Shown: piece after piece, positions 49,458 through 57,975 of the stretch
Layout: every line of letters starts with the position of its first letter
Position numbering within the stretch: position 1 is the first letter of the stretch
NCBI RefSeq assembly: GCF_001512295.1
Contig: NZ_LNUP01000015.1
Location: 186,001 to 250,000 of the forward strand
Source of the DNA: Pseudomonas sp. EpS/L25
GTDB lineage: Bacteria > Pseudomonadota > Gammaproteobacteria > Pseudomonadales > Pseudomonadaceae
Direction: 5' to 3'
DNA length: 64,000 bases
Notes under the pieces: generated by a model
What the model was told of the DNA's origin: nothing
The model's input: only the letters and a program-made list of their open reading frames with translations
The model's database searches: none
Program-made: the position numbers and the translations under genes

Positions 49458-49496
49458 AATCGAAATCGAACATTCCAGGTTCGTTTTCGAATATTA
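49458..49496. promoter_or_regulatory. Candidate GlpR operator upstream of glpT
   Basis: Two inverted copies of TTCGnTTTCGA lie 27 bp upstream of the glpT start: AATCGAAATCGAACA (49458-49472) and GGTTCGTTTTCGAAT (49478-49492). DeoR-family GlpR in pseudomonads represses glp genes from TTCG-rich inverted repeats of this kind. No GlpR gene is in the window. Confidence 0.5.
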
Positions 49497-49626
49497 CAAT
49501 GATGTGACAACGAGGAAAGACTTTTCCGCCCTGTGGTGTCCGGAGCAAGGGCGTCGCCTCTTGATCTGCGCGGGTTGCGCGCCTAGGGTGGCGCCTCTTG
49601 CCGCCGTCGTTTTTTCGCGAGTCACC

Positions 49627-50652
49627 ATGCCAGCCTGGAAAGTCCTGTTCTCCCGTGTCCTGACCCTGGTCATCGCCTTGTTCGAGCGCTATCCGCGGCT
49701 GATCGCCCTGGCGGGCTTCATTTCGGGGATCTGCAGCTTCCTGCTGGTGGACCGGCAGAAGGGCTTCGCCCCGGTGATGGCGGTGGTGATGCTGGCCAGC
49801 TGGGTCTGGCTGATGCTGGAGAACGTGCTGCGTGGCTGGGTGAGTCGGCGTTTCGGCTGGGAGTTGCCGCCACCGTTGCTGCGCTACGCCACCCAGCTGA
49901 TCCACCAGGAAAGCCTGTTCTTCTGCCTGCCGTTCTTCGCCATCACCACCGCCTGGAACAGCGGCCAGGCCTTGTTCACCGGGTTGCTGGGCGCGGCCGC
50001 GTTGGTCTCCATCATCGATCCGCTGTACTACAAGGCGCTGGCCCCGCGGCGCTGGGTGTTCCTCAGCTATCACACCCTGACGCTGTTCGCGGTGCTGCTC
50101 ACCGCGCTGCCGATCATCCTGCACCTGACCACCACCCAGAGCTACGAGCTGGCCTTGGGCGTCGCCGTGCTGCTGTCCTTTCCCAGCCTGGCGGTGGCCT
50201 TTCGGGTGCGCCTGGGCTGGCGCTGGCTGGGCCTGCTGGCGCTGTGCCTGGCCATCGGCGGCTTCGGCTGGATCGGTCGCGCCTGGGTGCCGCCAGCGAC
50301 CCTCTGGCTGACCGACATGGGCATGAGCACCGACTTCGACAGCCTCAAGCGTGAACCGGGCGAGGCGGTGAAGAGCCTCAGCGCCGCCCAGCTGCGCAGC
50401 CAGGGGCTCTATGCCTTCACCTCGATCAATGCCCCGCGCGGCCTCAATGAGCGCATCTACCACGTCTGGCGCCACGCCGGGCAGGAAGTGGACCGTATTC
50501 CCCTGGACATCAGCGGCGGACGCGAGGCCGGTTACCGCGCCTGGACCCACAAGCAGAACTTCCCCGGCGACGTGACCGGCCGTTGGCAGGTACAAGTGGT
50601 GACGGACGTCGGCCAGGTGATCGGAACCCTCAGGTTCGAGGTGACCCCTTGA
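49627..50652 (+). CDS. Membrane protein with C-terminal DUF2914 domain
   Basis: Product of 341 residues. The first two thirds have about seven hydrophobic segments (for example 'RLIALAGFISGICSFLLVD' and 'LGLLALCLAIGGFGWIGRAW'). The C-terminal portion, 'YAFTSINAPRGLNERIYHVW' to 'VQVVTDVGQVIGTLRFEV', is a soluble beta-rich module of the DUF2914 type. The role is unknown. Start ATG 49627 was chosen to give an N-terminal helix; an upstream in-frame extension is poor coding sequence. Confidence 0.82.
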   Translation: MPAWKVLFSRVLTLVIALFERYPRLIALAGFISGICSFLLVDRQKGFAPVMAVVMLASWVWLMLENVLRGWVSRRFGWELPPPLLRYATQLIHQESLFFCLPFFAITTAWNSGQALFTGLLGAAALVSIIDPLYYKALAPRRWVFLSYHTLTLFAVLLTALPIILHLTTTQSYELALGVAVLLSFPSLAVAFRVRLGWRWLGLLALCLAIGGFGWIGRAWVPPATLWLTDMGMSTDFDSLKREPGEAVKSLSAAQLRSQGLYAFTSINAPRGLNERIYHVWRHAGQEVDRIPLDISGGREAGYRAWTHKQNFPGDVTGRWQVQVVTDVGQVIGTLRFEVTP

Positions 50653-50696
50653 GCCTTGCTGGCTATGCTGCAGCCATCCACCCGCGAGGATCTATC

Positions 50697-51113
50697 GTGA
50701 AAGCCGTCGCCGCCGTTTTGCTGTCCTTCTGCCTGGCGCTGAATGCCTGGGCGAACGAAGAGAAGAAGGAAGGGAAGGAGGGAGAAGCCCCCAAGACCGA
50801 ATTCTACAACCTGACCCCGGCGCTGGTCGGCAACTATGGCAGTGGCGCCAAGCTCAAATACTACAAGGCCGACATCGCCCTGATGATGACCGGCAAGGAA
50901 GCCAAGGAGAGGGTGGAGTTCCACGAGCCGCTGATCCGCAACCAGCTGGTGATGCTGTTCGCCCAGCAGACCGACGAGACCCTGGCCGGCGTGGAAGCCC
51001 GCGAGAAACTGCGCCAGGAGGCGCTCAAGCAGGTGCAGAGCGTGGTCAACCAGGAGGAGGGCAAGCCCCTGGTGGAGGACCTGCTCTTCAACAACCTGAT
51101 CATCCAGCCCTGA
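50697..51113 (+). CDS. FliL-like exported protein
   Basis: Product of 138 residues from GTG 50697, with a signal sequence 'MKAVAAVLLSFCLALNAWA' cleaved before NEE, then a highly charged linker. The folded part, 'EFYNLTPALVGNYGSGAKLK' to 'VEDLLFNNLIIQP', resembles FliL, which in the flagellar basal body supports the stator. Here it stands outside a flagellar cluster and has a cleavable signal rather than a membrane anchor, so it is a FliL-domain paralogue of unknown role. GAGGA lies 6 bp upstream of the GTG. Confidence 0.82.
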   Translation: MKAVAAVLLSFCLALNAWANEEKKEGKEGEAPKTEFYNLTPALVGNYGSGAKLKYYKADIALMMTGKEAKERVEFHEPLIRNQLVMLFAQQTDETLAGVEAREKLRQEALKQVQSVVNQEEGKPLVEDLLFNNLIIQP

Positions 51114-51122
51114 GGCGTCGCC

Positions 51123-51578
51123 TCAGCGGCGGGCCGCGGCGACGATCGCTGCCCATTCCTCGGGGCTGACCGGCATTACCGAGAGGCGGTTGCCCTTGCG
51201 CAGCAGGGCGAAGTCGGCGAGTGCCGGCAGCGCCCGCAGGCGCGGCAGGGTCAGTATCCGCGGAAAGGCTTCGACGAAGGCGACCTGGCGCGCCGTCCAG
51301 GGATTGCTGTCGGCATCGGCCTTGGGCGCGTAATAGGGACTCTCGGGGTCGAGCGCGGTGGGATCGGCGAAGGCGTCGCCGACGATGCGACCGATGCCGG
51401 CGATGCCCGGTTCGGCGCAGCTCGAATGATGAAAGAAGAACAGCTCGTCGGGCGCCATGGCGCGCAGGAAGTTGCGGGCCTGGTAGTTGCGTACGCCGTC
51501 CCAGCGCCCTTCGCCCAGGCGCTGCAGGTCTTGCAGTGAGAACTCATCGGGCTCGGATTTCAACAGCCAGAAGGCCAC
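51123..51578 (-). CDS. EVE-domain (PUA-like) protein
   Basis: Product of 151 residues from GTG 51578, preceded by AGGAG. The EVE family signature is clear: 'FWLLKSEPDEFSLQDLQRLG', 'WDGVRNYQARNFLRAMAPDE' and 'FFHHSSCAEPGIAGIGRIVG'. EVE domains recognise modified bases in nucleic acid and resemble PUA and YTH folds. The role of this stand-alone form is not established. An upstream in-frame ATG would add sequence not present in the family. Confidence 0.9.
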   Translation of the reverse strand: MAFWLLKSEPDEFSLQDLQRLGEGRWDGVRNYQARNFLRAMAPDELFFFHHSSCAEPGIAGIGRIVGDAFADPTALDPESPYYAPKADADSNPWTARQVAFVEAFPRILTLPRLRALPALADFALLRKGNRLSVMPVSPEEWAAIVAAARR

Positions 51579-51760
51579 GGTTCGTCTCCTGACGAATGGA
51601 AGCCCGGAAGCTTCCTGGAAGGGGGTTGGTCGATTGCAAGGGGCGACCGCTTGTCGCAGAATGCCGCCCATTCCGGATGAAGTCTGACCGTACGCGCTGA
51701 GCATAACAGGGCGACGTCCTGTCCTGCCCAGAGGTGCCAGCAAGGGGGTGGCCCAGCTCG

Positions 51761-51910
51761 ATGAAACGCAAACCTGATCTGTTGTGGGTACTGGTCCTGA
51801 TCTTCACGCTTGGCGTGGTCACCACTGGCTATACCCAGAGTTTCTGGGAACAGCGCCAGAGCGAGCAGCAGTACGCCCGTTACGCCAGCGAAACGCCGTC
51901 GGCGCGCTAG
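51761..51910 (+). CDS. 49-residue single-pass membrane protein
   Basis: Starts 'MKRKPDLLWVLVLIFTLGVV' then 'TTGYTQSFWEQRQSEQQYAR', giving a short basic N-terminus, one hydrophobic helix (about 7-23) and a polar tail. Coding evidence is the TM pattern, a positively charged N-terminus and a compact fit: its TAG stop and the TAG stop of the convergent cyclo-ligase gene occupy the same CTAG palindrome. A GGGGG-rich stretch lies upstream of the ATG, not an ideal ribosome site. I believe small proteins like this occur at this site in other pseudomonads, but cannot confirm. Confidence 0.65.
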   Translation: MKRKPDLLWVLVLIFTLGVVTTGYTQSFWEQRQSEQQYARYASETPSAR

Positions 51911-52527
51911 ACCCCTCTTCCGCGCTGGCCATACCAGCCGCCATCGCTGACCACCGCCGCCATGGGCACGTCCCAGGCCGCCAGTGCCAGCCGCTCGACC
52001 TTCTGACATTCGTGGGCGCAGCCGATCAGGCAGGGACTGCGCCATCGCTGCCGACGCGCCAGATAGGCCAGGTTACGGTCGTAGAAACCCTTGCCCATGC
52101 CCAGGCGTCCGCCCTGGGGGTCGAACCCCACCAGCGGCATCAGAATGAGATCCAGGGCCCAACTCGGTCGACCCAGGCGGCGGTCCGGGCGCGGCTCGGC
52201 GATACCGAATCTATTGCGTACCCAGGATTCGCCCTGGCCCACGCGCTGAAAGATCATCGCCGTGCGCGGCCAGCGGGAGAGCACCGGCAGATAGGTGGCC
52301 TTGCCGCGGCGCTGGGCTTCTTCGAGCAGCGGACGCGGATCGATCTCACCATCGCTGGGCAGGTAGAAGGCAATATGTCGGGCGCGCCGAAACAGCGGGT
52401 GCTGGGCGAGCTGTCGGTAGAGGTGGCGGGCGGCTTGGCGCTGCTGAACGGGCGTGAGGGCACGACGGCGCTGGCGGAGCAGCTTGCGCAAGGCAGGCCG
52501 ACTGAGATCGGGGGAGGGGGTGGTCAT
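51907..52527 (-). CDS. 5-formyltetrahydrofolate cyclo-ligase
   Basis: Product of 206 residues of the FAU1/YgfA family. 'RPALRKLLRQRRRALTPVQQ' opens the protein, 'FYLPSDGEIDPRPLLEEAQR' lies in the middle and 'PLVGFDPQGGRLGMGKGFYDR' carries the ATP/folate signature. It converts 5-formyl-THF to methenyl-THF with ATP. ATG 52527 is chosen because it follows directly after the 6S RNA 3' end. The ssrS-ygfA arrangement is conserved in gammaproteobacteria. Confidence 0.94.
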   Translation of the reverse strand: MTTPSPDLSRPALRKLLRQRRRALTPVQQRQAARHLYRQLAQHPLFRRARHIAFYLPSDGEIDPRPLLEEAQRRGKATYLPVLSRWPRTAMIFQRVGQGESWVRNRFGIAEPRPDRRLGRPSWALDLILMPLVGFDPQGGRLGMGKGFYDRNLAYLARRQRWRSPCLIGCAHECQKVERLALAAWDVPMAAVVSDGGWYGQRGRGV

Positions 52528-52535
52528 GGAAATCG

Positions 52536-52715
52536 GTGAGCTCTCCGGAATGCCGCTGCCGGTGTAGCCCTTGAACCCTTGGTTCAAGGTGGGAGAAGTC
52601 GTAGGCCTTTAGGCTTTCCGCCGTAGCGGACATGCACACCAGCCTTACGAGCAACCCCCGGGGTGTTGCTTATCGGCTCGGGGACATGACCGACTGGCGC
52701 ACACACCAGAGAGTG
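52536..52715 (-). ncRNA. ssrS: 6S RNA
   Basis: Read leftwards from about 52715 the transcript starts 'CCACTCTCTGGTGTGTGCGC' and ends '..GGCATTCCGGAGAGC', so that CTCTCTGG and CCGGAGAG pair to close the molecule. The interior matches the known Pseudomonas 6S pattern with GTCGGTCATGTCCCCGAGCC, CTTGAACCAAGGGTTCAAG and CCTAAAGGCCTACGACTT. Location between zapA and the cyclo-ligase gene is the classic position. 6S RNA mimics an open promoter and sequesters sigma-70 polymerase. Ends are approximate to about 5 nt. Confidence 0.92.
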
Positions 52716-52721
52716 GCCTTC

Positions 52722-52750
52722 AGTATACGCCCCTGAGTCGGGATGCAAAC
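52722..52750 (-). promoter_or_regulatory. Promoter of 6S RNA
   Basis: A sigma-70-like -10 element TATACT is read on the - strand at 52727-52722, seven bases before the inferred 6S 5' end. A -35-like TTTGCA lies about 16 bp further upstream. This explains how ssrS is transcribed separately from zapA. Confidence 0.7.
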
Positions 52751-52773
52751 CCCCGCCTATCTCCGGTCGGCTC

Positions 52774-53082
52774 TCAGGCGGTGGTGTCGTGCTCGGTGAT
52801 AAGGGCGCGGTCCACGCGATCCAGCAGGTCACGCACGCGCTCGCGGGTGCTGCTCACCTCGAGGCTGACGTCGTCATGGCGGTGCAGCAATTCGTGGGTG
52901 ATGTTCAGGGCGGCCATCACGGCCACGCGGTCGGCGCCGATGACCTTGCCGCTGGCGCGGATCTCGCGCATCTTGCCGTCCAGGTAACGGGCGGTGCTTT
53001 CCAGGTTGGCACGCTCGTCGGCGGGGCAACTGATGCGATATTCCTTTTCCAGAATCTGGACGGTCACGGTCTCGCTGCTCAT
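52774..53082 (-). CDS. zapA: Cell division protein ZapA
   Basis: Product of 102 residues. 'VTVQILEKEYRISCPADERA' forms the N-terminal beta-hairpin and 'VAVMAALNITHELLHRHDDV' leads into the C-terminal coiled coil. ZapA cross-links FtsZ filaments. The ATG overlaps the stop of the TIGR02449 gene by 4 bp, implying coupling. Confidence 0.94.
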   Translation of the reverse strand: MSSETVTVQILEKEYRISCPADERANLESTARYLDGKMREIRASGKVIGADRVAVMAALNITHELLHRHDDVSLEVSSTRERVRDLLDRVDRALITEHDTTA

Positions 53083-53309
53083 GAGTCCTGCTCCAAGGCT
53101 TTCAGGCGTAAAATCATCGCTTCGACCTTCGATCTGGCCAATTCGTTCTTCTCGATCAGCTCGGCGCGCTCCTGGCGCCAGTGGCGCTCGCTGTGGCGCA
53201 GCTGTCGGTTCTGCTGCTGGAGTTCTTCCAGGCGCCGGAGCAGGCGCTCCACACGCTCACCGAGGGCGTCCAGGTCGGCGTCGAGGGGCGTGTCGCGAGG
53301 CTCGCGCAT
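53079..53309 (-). CDS. TIGR02449-family coiled-coil protein (ZapB-like)
   Basis: Product of 76 residues from ATG 53309 (MREPRDTPLDADLDALGERV). Almost the whole chain is a heptad-rich coiled coil ('LLRRLEELQQQNRQLRHSER'). These proteins sit directly before zapA in gammaproteobacteria and resemble ZapB, the partner that links ZapA to the divisome. The function is inferred from neighbourhood and structure, not tested. Confidence 0.85.
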   Translation of the reverse strand: MREPRDTPLDADLDALGERVERLLRRLEELQQQNRQLRHSERHWRQERAELIEKNELARSKVEAMILRLKALEQDS

Positions 53310-53407
53310 GGGGGCTACAGCTCCAGAAGGGTGCAACGAGATTGGCCGCCGGCGGGGTCAGCGCGTAGGATAAGGCTTCATTCTAGCCAGCGCCTTCCCT
53401 CGACGCC

Positions 53408-53962
53408 ATGTCCAGCTCAGCATCCGCCTACGCCGCCTTTTCCACCCTGCTCGCCGAAGCCGCCCTGCCGGTCTCGCCCGCCGAACTCCAAGGTCATCTG
53501 CTCGGCCGGGTTTGCGGTGGCGCGGGCTTCGACGAGAACGACTGGCTGGCCGCGGCCAGCGAGCTGCTCGGCGGTGCTCCGGGCGAACGTCTGCAGGCGG
53601 CGTTGTCGGGTCTGCTGGGCATGGTGCAGCAGGAATTCGCCGGCCAGCAGGTGGCCCTGGTGCTGCTGCTGCCGCCGGACGAGGCCCCCCTGGCCGAGCG
53701 CACCGCCGCCCTGGGCCAGTGGTGCCAGGGCTTCCTGGCTGGTTTCGGCCTGTCCGGGCGCACCGGCGAGGTCTCCGGCGAAGCCCGCGAGGTGCTCGAG
53801 GATCTCGCCGCCATCGCCCAGATCCAGGATCCGACCGACGAAGGCGAAGAGGGCGAGAACGACTTCATGGAAGTCACCGAGTACCTGCGCGTGGCGCCCC
53901 TGCTGCTCTATGGGGAATACGGTCGCGGTCCCATTCCCGAACCCGCGCCCGTGGTGCACTGA
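53408..53962 (+). CDS. YgfB/YecA (UPF0149) family protein
   Basis: Product of 184 residues. Family blocks: '[20 protein letters not shown]', '[20 protein letters not shown]' and '[20 protein letters not shown]'. Helical, acidic, cytoplasmic. In P. aeruginosa YgfB-type proteins modulate ampDh3 and beta-lactam tolerance; whether this one does is unknown. It is divergent from zapA and starts the pepP-ubiH-ubiI run with a 6 bp gap to pepP. Confidence 0.92.
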   Translation: MSSSASAYAAFSTLLAEAALPVSPAELQGHLLGRVCGGAGFDENDWLAAASELLGGAPGERLQAALSGLLGMVQQEFAGQQVALVLLLPPDEAPLAERTAALGQWCQGFLAGFGLSGRTGEVSGEAREVLEDLAAIAQIQDPTDEGEEGENDFMEVTEYLRVAPLLLYGEYGRGPIPEPAPVVH

Positions 53963-53968
53963 GCGGCC

Positions 53969-55318
53969 ATGCCGCGGATTCCCAAGGCTGAATTCGCCCG
54001 CCGCCGGCGTGCCTTGATGGCCGAGATCGGCAGCGGCGGCATCGCCCTGCTGCCGGCCGCACCGGTGTGCCTGCGCAATCGCGACATCGAGCAGCCCTAT
54101 CGCCAGGACAGCGATTTCCAGTACCTCACCGGCTTTCCCGAGCCCGAGGCCCTGGCCGTGCTGATTCCCGGGCGCGCCCACGGCGAATACCTGCTGTTCT
54201 GCCGCGAGCGGGATGCCGAGCTGGAGCGCTGGGAGGGTCCGCGCGCCGGTCAGGACGGGGCGATGGCCCTCTACGGTGCGGACGATGCCTTTCCCATCGG
54301 TGATCTCGACGACATCCTGCCTGGCCTCCTGGAAGGCCGCGAGCGGGTCTACTACGCCATGGGCGGCCATCCGGAGTTCGAGCGGCAACTGCTCAACTGG
54401 ATCGAACTGATCCGTGCCAAGGCCGACCAGGGCGCCTCGCCGCCACGGGAGCTCCTGGCGCTGGATACCCTGTTGCACGACAGCCGACTGTACAAGTCGG
54501 CCGCCGAGGTGCGGCTGCTCAAGGCCGCCGCCGAGCTGACCTGCGCCGCCCACGTGCGCGCCATGCAGGCCTGCCGACCAGGACTGCGCGAATATCACCT
54601 GGAGGCGGAGCTGGACTACTGCTTCCGCCAGGGCGGGGCGCGGCTGGCGGCCTACGGTTCCATCGTCGCCGCTGGCGCCAACGCCTGCATCATGCATTAC
54701 CAGGCCAACGATGCGCCGCTGCGCGACGGCGACCTGGTGCTGATCGATGCCGGCTGCGAACTGGAGTGCTACGCCAGTGACGTGACCCGCACCTTTCCGG
54801 TCAATGGTCGCTTCTCGCCCGAGCAGCGGCAGCTGTACGACATCGTGCTGGCCGCCAACCAGGCCGCCATCGCCTGCGTGGCGCCCGGCCGGCACTGGAA
54901 CGAACCCCACGAGGCCACGGTCAGGGTGATCACCGAGGGACTGCTGCGCCTGGGCCTGCTCAAGGGCGAGCTGGACGCGCTGATCGAGTCGGGCGCCTGT
55001 CGCGATTTCTACATGCATCGCGCCGGTCATTGGCTTGGGTTGGATGTCCATGACGTGGGCGAGTACCGCATCGGCGAGCAGTGGCGGATGCTGGAGCCGG
55101 GCATGGTGCTGACCGTGGAACCCGGTCTCTATATCCCGCCGGAGGCCCAGGTGCCGCGCAAATGGCGGGGCCTGGGCATCCGTATCGAAGACGAGGTACT
55201 GGTGACGCGCAGCGGTTGCGAAGTGCTGACCGCCGGCCTGCCCAAGGCGGCCGCGGAGATCGAGGACTTGATGGCGGCCGCCCGTGGCCGTCGGGAGAAG
55301 GCTGATGCAACGTCCTGA
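53969..55318 (+). CDS. pepP: Xaa-Pro aminopeptidase (aminopeptidase P)
   Basis: Product of 449 residues. Creatinase N-terminal domain ('QPYRQDSDFQYLTGFPEPEA') and pita-bread C-terminal domain. The dinuclear metal ligands are visible: Asp in 'IDAGCELECYASDVTRTFP' (two), His in 'HRAGHWLGLDVHD', Glu in 'VEPGLYIPP' and Glu in 'GIRIEDEVLVT'. It removes N-terminal residues preceding proline. The ubiH start lies 14 bp inside its 3' end. Confidence 0.95.
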   Translation: MPRIPKAEFARRRRALMAEIGSGGIALLPAAPVCLRNRDIEQPYRQDSDFQYLTGFPEPEALAVLIPGRAHGEYLLFCRERDAELERWEGPRAGQDGAMALYGADDAFPIGDLDDILPGLLEGRERVYYAMGGHPEFERQLLNWIELIRAKADQGASPPRELLALDTLLHDSRLYKSAAEVRLLKAAAELTCAAHVRAMQACRPGLREYHLEAELDYCFRQGGARLAAYGSIVAAGANACIMHYQANDAPLRDGDLVLIDAGCELECYASDVTRTFPVNGRFSPEQRQLYDIVLAANQAAIACVAPGRHWNEPHEATVRVITEGLLRLGLLKGELDALIESGACRDFYMHRAGHWLGLDVHDVGEYRIGEQWRMLEPGMVLTVEPGLYIPPEAQVPRKWRGLGIRIEDEVLVTRSGCEVLTAGLPKAAAEIEDLMAAARGRREKADATS

Positions 55319-56486
55319 TATCGCCATCATCGGCGGCGGCCTGGTGGGCGCCAGCCTGGCCCTGGCCCTGCAGTCCGGCGCCAAGGCGCGCGGCTGGCGC
55401 ATCCTGCTGGTGGAGCCCTTCGCGCCTGGCGACACCTACCAGCCGAGCTACGATGCCCGCTCCTCGGCGCTGTCCTACGGCTCGCGGCTGATCTACCAGC
55501 GCCTAGGCGTCTGGGAGGCCCTGGCCGAGCATGCCGAGGCGATCCGCGAGATCCAGGTCTCCGACCAGGGCCGCTTCGGCGTGACCCAATTGCTCGCCCG
55601 CGACGAGAACCTGCCGGCCCTGGGCTACGTGGTGGAAAACGCCTGGATCGGCCAGGTGCTCTGGCAGGCGCTGGACCGCGAGGTGGTGGACTGGCGCTGC
55701 CCGGCCGAGGTGCGCAGCCTCACGGCCGTTCCCGAAGGCTATCGCCTGGAGCTGGACGACGGTGCGACTTTGGAGTGCGGCCTGGCAGTGCTGGCCGATG
55801 GCGGGCGTTCGGCGCTGCGCGAAGCCCTAGGTATCGAGGTGCGGCGGACGGTCTACGAACAGACCGCGCTGATCGCCAATGTCTCCACCAATCTCGGCCA
55901 TGGTGGTCGCGCCTTCGAGCGCTTCACTCCCCACGGCCCCCTGGCGCTGCTGCCCCTGCCGGGCCAGCGCAGTGCCCTGGTCTGGACCCAGCCGGACAGC
56001 GAGGCGTTGCGGCTGCAACAGGCGCCGGACGCGGTCTTTCTGGCCGAGTTGCAACAGGCGGTGGGCTATCGCCTGGGCAGCTTCACCCAGGTCGGCACCC
56101 GTCATGCCTATCCGCTGACCCTGCTGGAAGCCAACGAGCAGGTCCGTCCGCACCTGGTGGTCCTGGGCAATGCCGCGCACAGCCTGCACCCCATCGCCGG
56201 CCAGGGTTTCAACCTGTCCCTGCGCGACGTCGACAGCCTGGCCGAGTGCCTGCTGGAGAGCACTGCAGCGCCCGGCGATTTCGCCACCCTGCAGGACTAC
56301 CTGCAACGCCAGCGCCTGGACCAGCAGTTGACCATCGGCTTTTCCGATCGCATCACCCGGCTGTTCTCCAACAGCCGGCCCTGGCTCAGTGCCGGACGCA
56401 ACCTGGGCCTGGTCGGCCTGGAGCTGTGCCCGCCGGCCAAGAGTGCCTTCGCCCGCCAGGCCATGGGCCTGGGTACCCGTCCCTGA
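55305..56486 (+). CDS. ubiH: 2-octaprenyl-6-methoxyphenol hydroxylase UbiH
   Basis: Product of 393 residues, a class A flavin monooxygenase. FAD-binding 'DIAIIGGGLVGASLALALQS' begins at residue 5, 'LAVLADGGRSALREALG' is the DG motif, and 'VVLGNAAHSLHPIAGQGFNL' the GD-type motif. It hydroxylates the ubiquinone ring. Start at ATG 55305 (MQRPDIAIIGGG) overlapping pepP by 14 bp. The pepP-ubiH-ubiI gene order identifies it. Confidence 0.93.
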   Translation: MQRPDIAIIGGGLVGASLALALQSGAKARGWRILLVEPFAPGDTYQPSYDARSSALSYGSRLIYQRLGVWEALAEHAEAIREIQVSDQGRFGVTQLLARDENLPALGYVVENAWIGQVLWQALDREVVDWRCPAEVRSLTAVPEGYRLELDDGATLECGLAVLADGGRSALREALGIEVRRTVYEQTALIANVSTNLGHGGRAFERFTPHGPLALLPLPGQRSALVWTQPDSEALRLQQAPDAVFLAELQQAVGYRLGSFTQVGTRHAYPLTLLEANEQVRPHLVVLGNAAHSLHPIAGQGFNLSLRDVDSLAECLLESTAAPGDFATLQDYLQRQRLDQQLTIGFSDRITRLFSNSRPWLSAGRNLGLVGLELCPPAKSAFARQAMGLGTRP

Positions 56487-56505
56487 CCTGCGAGGAGAAA
56501 CGAGC

Positions 56506-57735
56506 ATGCTGACCCATGCGGATCTGGTGATCGTCGGTGCCGGCATGGTCGGCAGCGCCCTGGCCCTGGCCCTGGCCGACAGCGGCCTGTCGGTGGTGCT
56601 GCTCGATCGCGGCCCGCTCAAGCCTGGCGCGGTCGAGAGCGACCTGCCCTTCGAACCCCGGGTCAGCGCCCTGTCGCTGGCCAGCCAGCGCATCCTGCAG
56701 CGCCTTGGCGCCTGGGACGGCATCCAGGCTCGGCGCGTCAGCCCCTACCAGGCCATGCACGTCTGGGACGGCTCCGGCACCGGCGCCGTGCATTTCGATG
56801 CCGCCAGCGTGCACGCCGAGGTGCTCGGCCACATCGTCGAGAATCGCGTGGTGCAGGATGCCCTGCTCGAACGCCTGGCCGAGGCCAACATCCTGCTCCT
56901 GCCCGAGGCGCGGCTGGAGTTGCTACGCCGCTCCGGCGATCAGTGGCTGGTGCAACTGGCCGGCGACCGCCAGATCCGTGCGCCCCTGGTGGTGGCCGCC
57001 GATGGCGCTACCTCCGCCGTGCGCCGCCTGGCCGGCCTGGAAACCCGCGAGTGGGATTATCTGCACCATGCCATCGTCACCAGCGTACGCTGCGCCGAGT
57101 CGCACCAGCGCACTGCCTGGCAAAGATTCACCGACGATGGTCCCCTGGCCTTCCTGCCGCTGGATCGCGGCGGCGACACGAATTGGTGCTCCATCGTCTG
57201 GTCCTGCACGCCCAAGCAGGGCGAGCGGCTGATGGCCATGGATGACGCGGCTTTCTGCCAGGCCCTGGGCGAGGCCTTCGAGCAGCGCCTGGGCAAGGTG
57301 GAATGCAGCGACACGCGGCTGTGCATCCCGCTGCGCCAGCGTCATGCCAAGCGCTATGTGGAGCCGGGCCTGGCGCTGATCGGCGATGCCGCCCACGTCA
57401 TCCATCCGCTGGCTGGTCAGGGTGTCAACCTGGGTTTTCTCGATGCCGCGGTGCTCGCCGAGGAGTTGCGCCATGCCCAGGCCCGCGGTGAGTCCATCGC
57501 CGAACAGCGAGTGCTGGAACGCTACGAGCGCCGGCGCATGCCGCACAACCTGGCGATGATGGCGGCGATGGAAGGCTTCCAGCGCCTGTTCCAGGACGAC
57601 CGCCTGCCGCTACGTTGGCTGCGCAATGCCGCGCTCAAGCAGGTGGATCGCCACTTCGAAGCCAAGGCGCTGTTCGTTCGCCGCGCCCTGGGGTTGTCCG
57701 GCGATGTGCCAGAGTTGGCGAGGGTAGTGGCCTGA
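56506..57735 (+). CDS. ubiI: UbiI/VisC-type ubiquinone ring hydroxylase
   Basis: Product of 409 residues, paralogous to UbiH. 'DLVIVGAGMVGSALALALAD' binds FAD, 'LVVAADGATSAVRRLAG' is the DG motif and 'LALIGDAAHVIHPLAGQGVN' the flavin phosphate motif. E. coli VisC, renamed UbiI, introduces the C5 hydroxyl. It starts 19 bp after ubiH with GAGGAG upstream. Its TGA stop directly touches a family C repeat. Confidence 0.92.
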   Translation: MLTHADLVIVGAGMVGSALALALADSGLSVVLLDRGPLKPGAVESDLPFEPRVSALSLASQRILQRLGAWDGIQARRVSPYQAMHVWDGSGTGAVHFDAASVHAEVLGHIVENRVVQDALLERLAEANILLLPEARLELLRRSGDQWLVQLAGDRQIRAPLVVAADGATSAVRRLAGLETREWDYLHHAIVTSVRCAESHQRTAWQRFTDDGPLAFLPLDRGGDTNWCSIVWSCTPKQGERLMAMDDAAFCQALGEAFEQRLGKVECSDTRLCIPLRQRHAKRYVEPGLALIGDAAHVIHPLAGQGVNLGFLDAAVLAEELRHAQARGESIAEQRVLERYERRRMPHNLAMMAAMEGFQRLFQDDRLPLRWLRNAALKQVDRHFEAKALFVRRALGLSGDVPELARVVA

Positions 57736-57937
57736 GAACCTGTTCACGATCTACTGCGCGTCGGCCAAACGGCGTTGAAAAGGCCCGGGAAGGCCAGCCC
57801 CGCCTGGGCGGCTCCGTCGCAAGGCTCATTTACCGCGCGTAAACTCGCCCGCCAGCCCGGTCCGCTTCCTCAGGTGTTATCGCGCGGCCGCCCAGGCCTT
57901 GCTTGGCTCTAGCTCACGAGATCGTGAACAGGTTCTA
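57735..57937. repeat. Family C inverted-repeat element, copy 3
   Basis: 203 bp with perfectly matching 18 bp ends: AGAACCTGTTCACGATCT on the left and its exact reverse complement on the right. It starts within the TGA of ubiI and lies between convergent genes. The interior has CTGCGCGTCGGCC, GGCTCATTTACC..CGTAAACTC and CTTGGCTCTAG, as in the other copies. Confidence 0.88.
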
Positions 57938-57975
57938 TGGCCCCGGTCCGGTCCACCCTGCCGGCCAGCCTGGCC

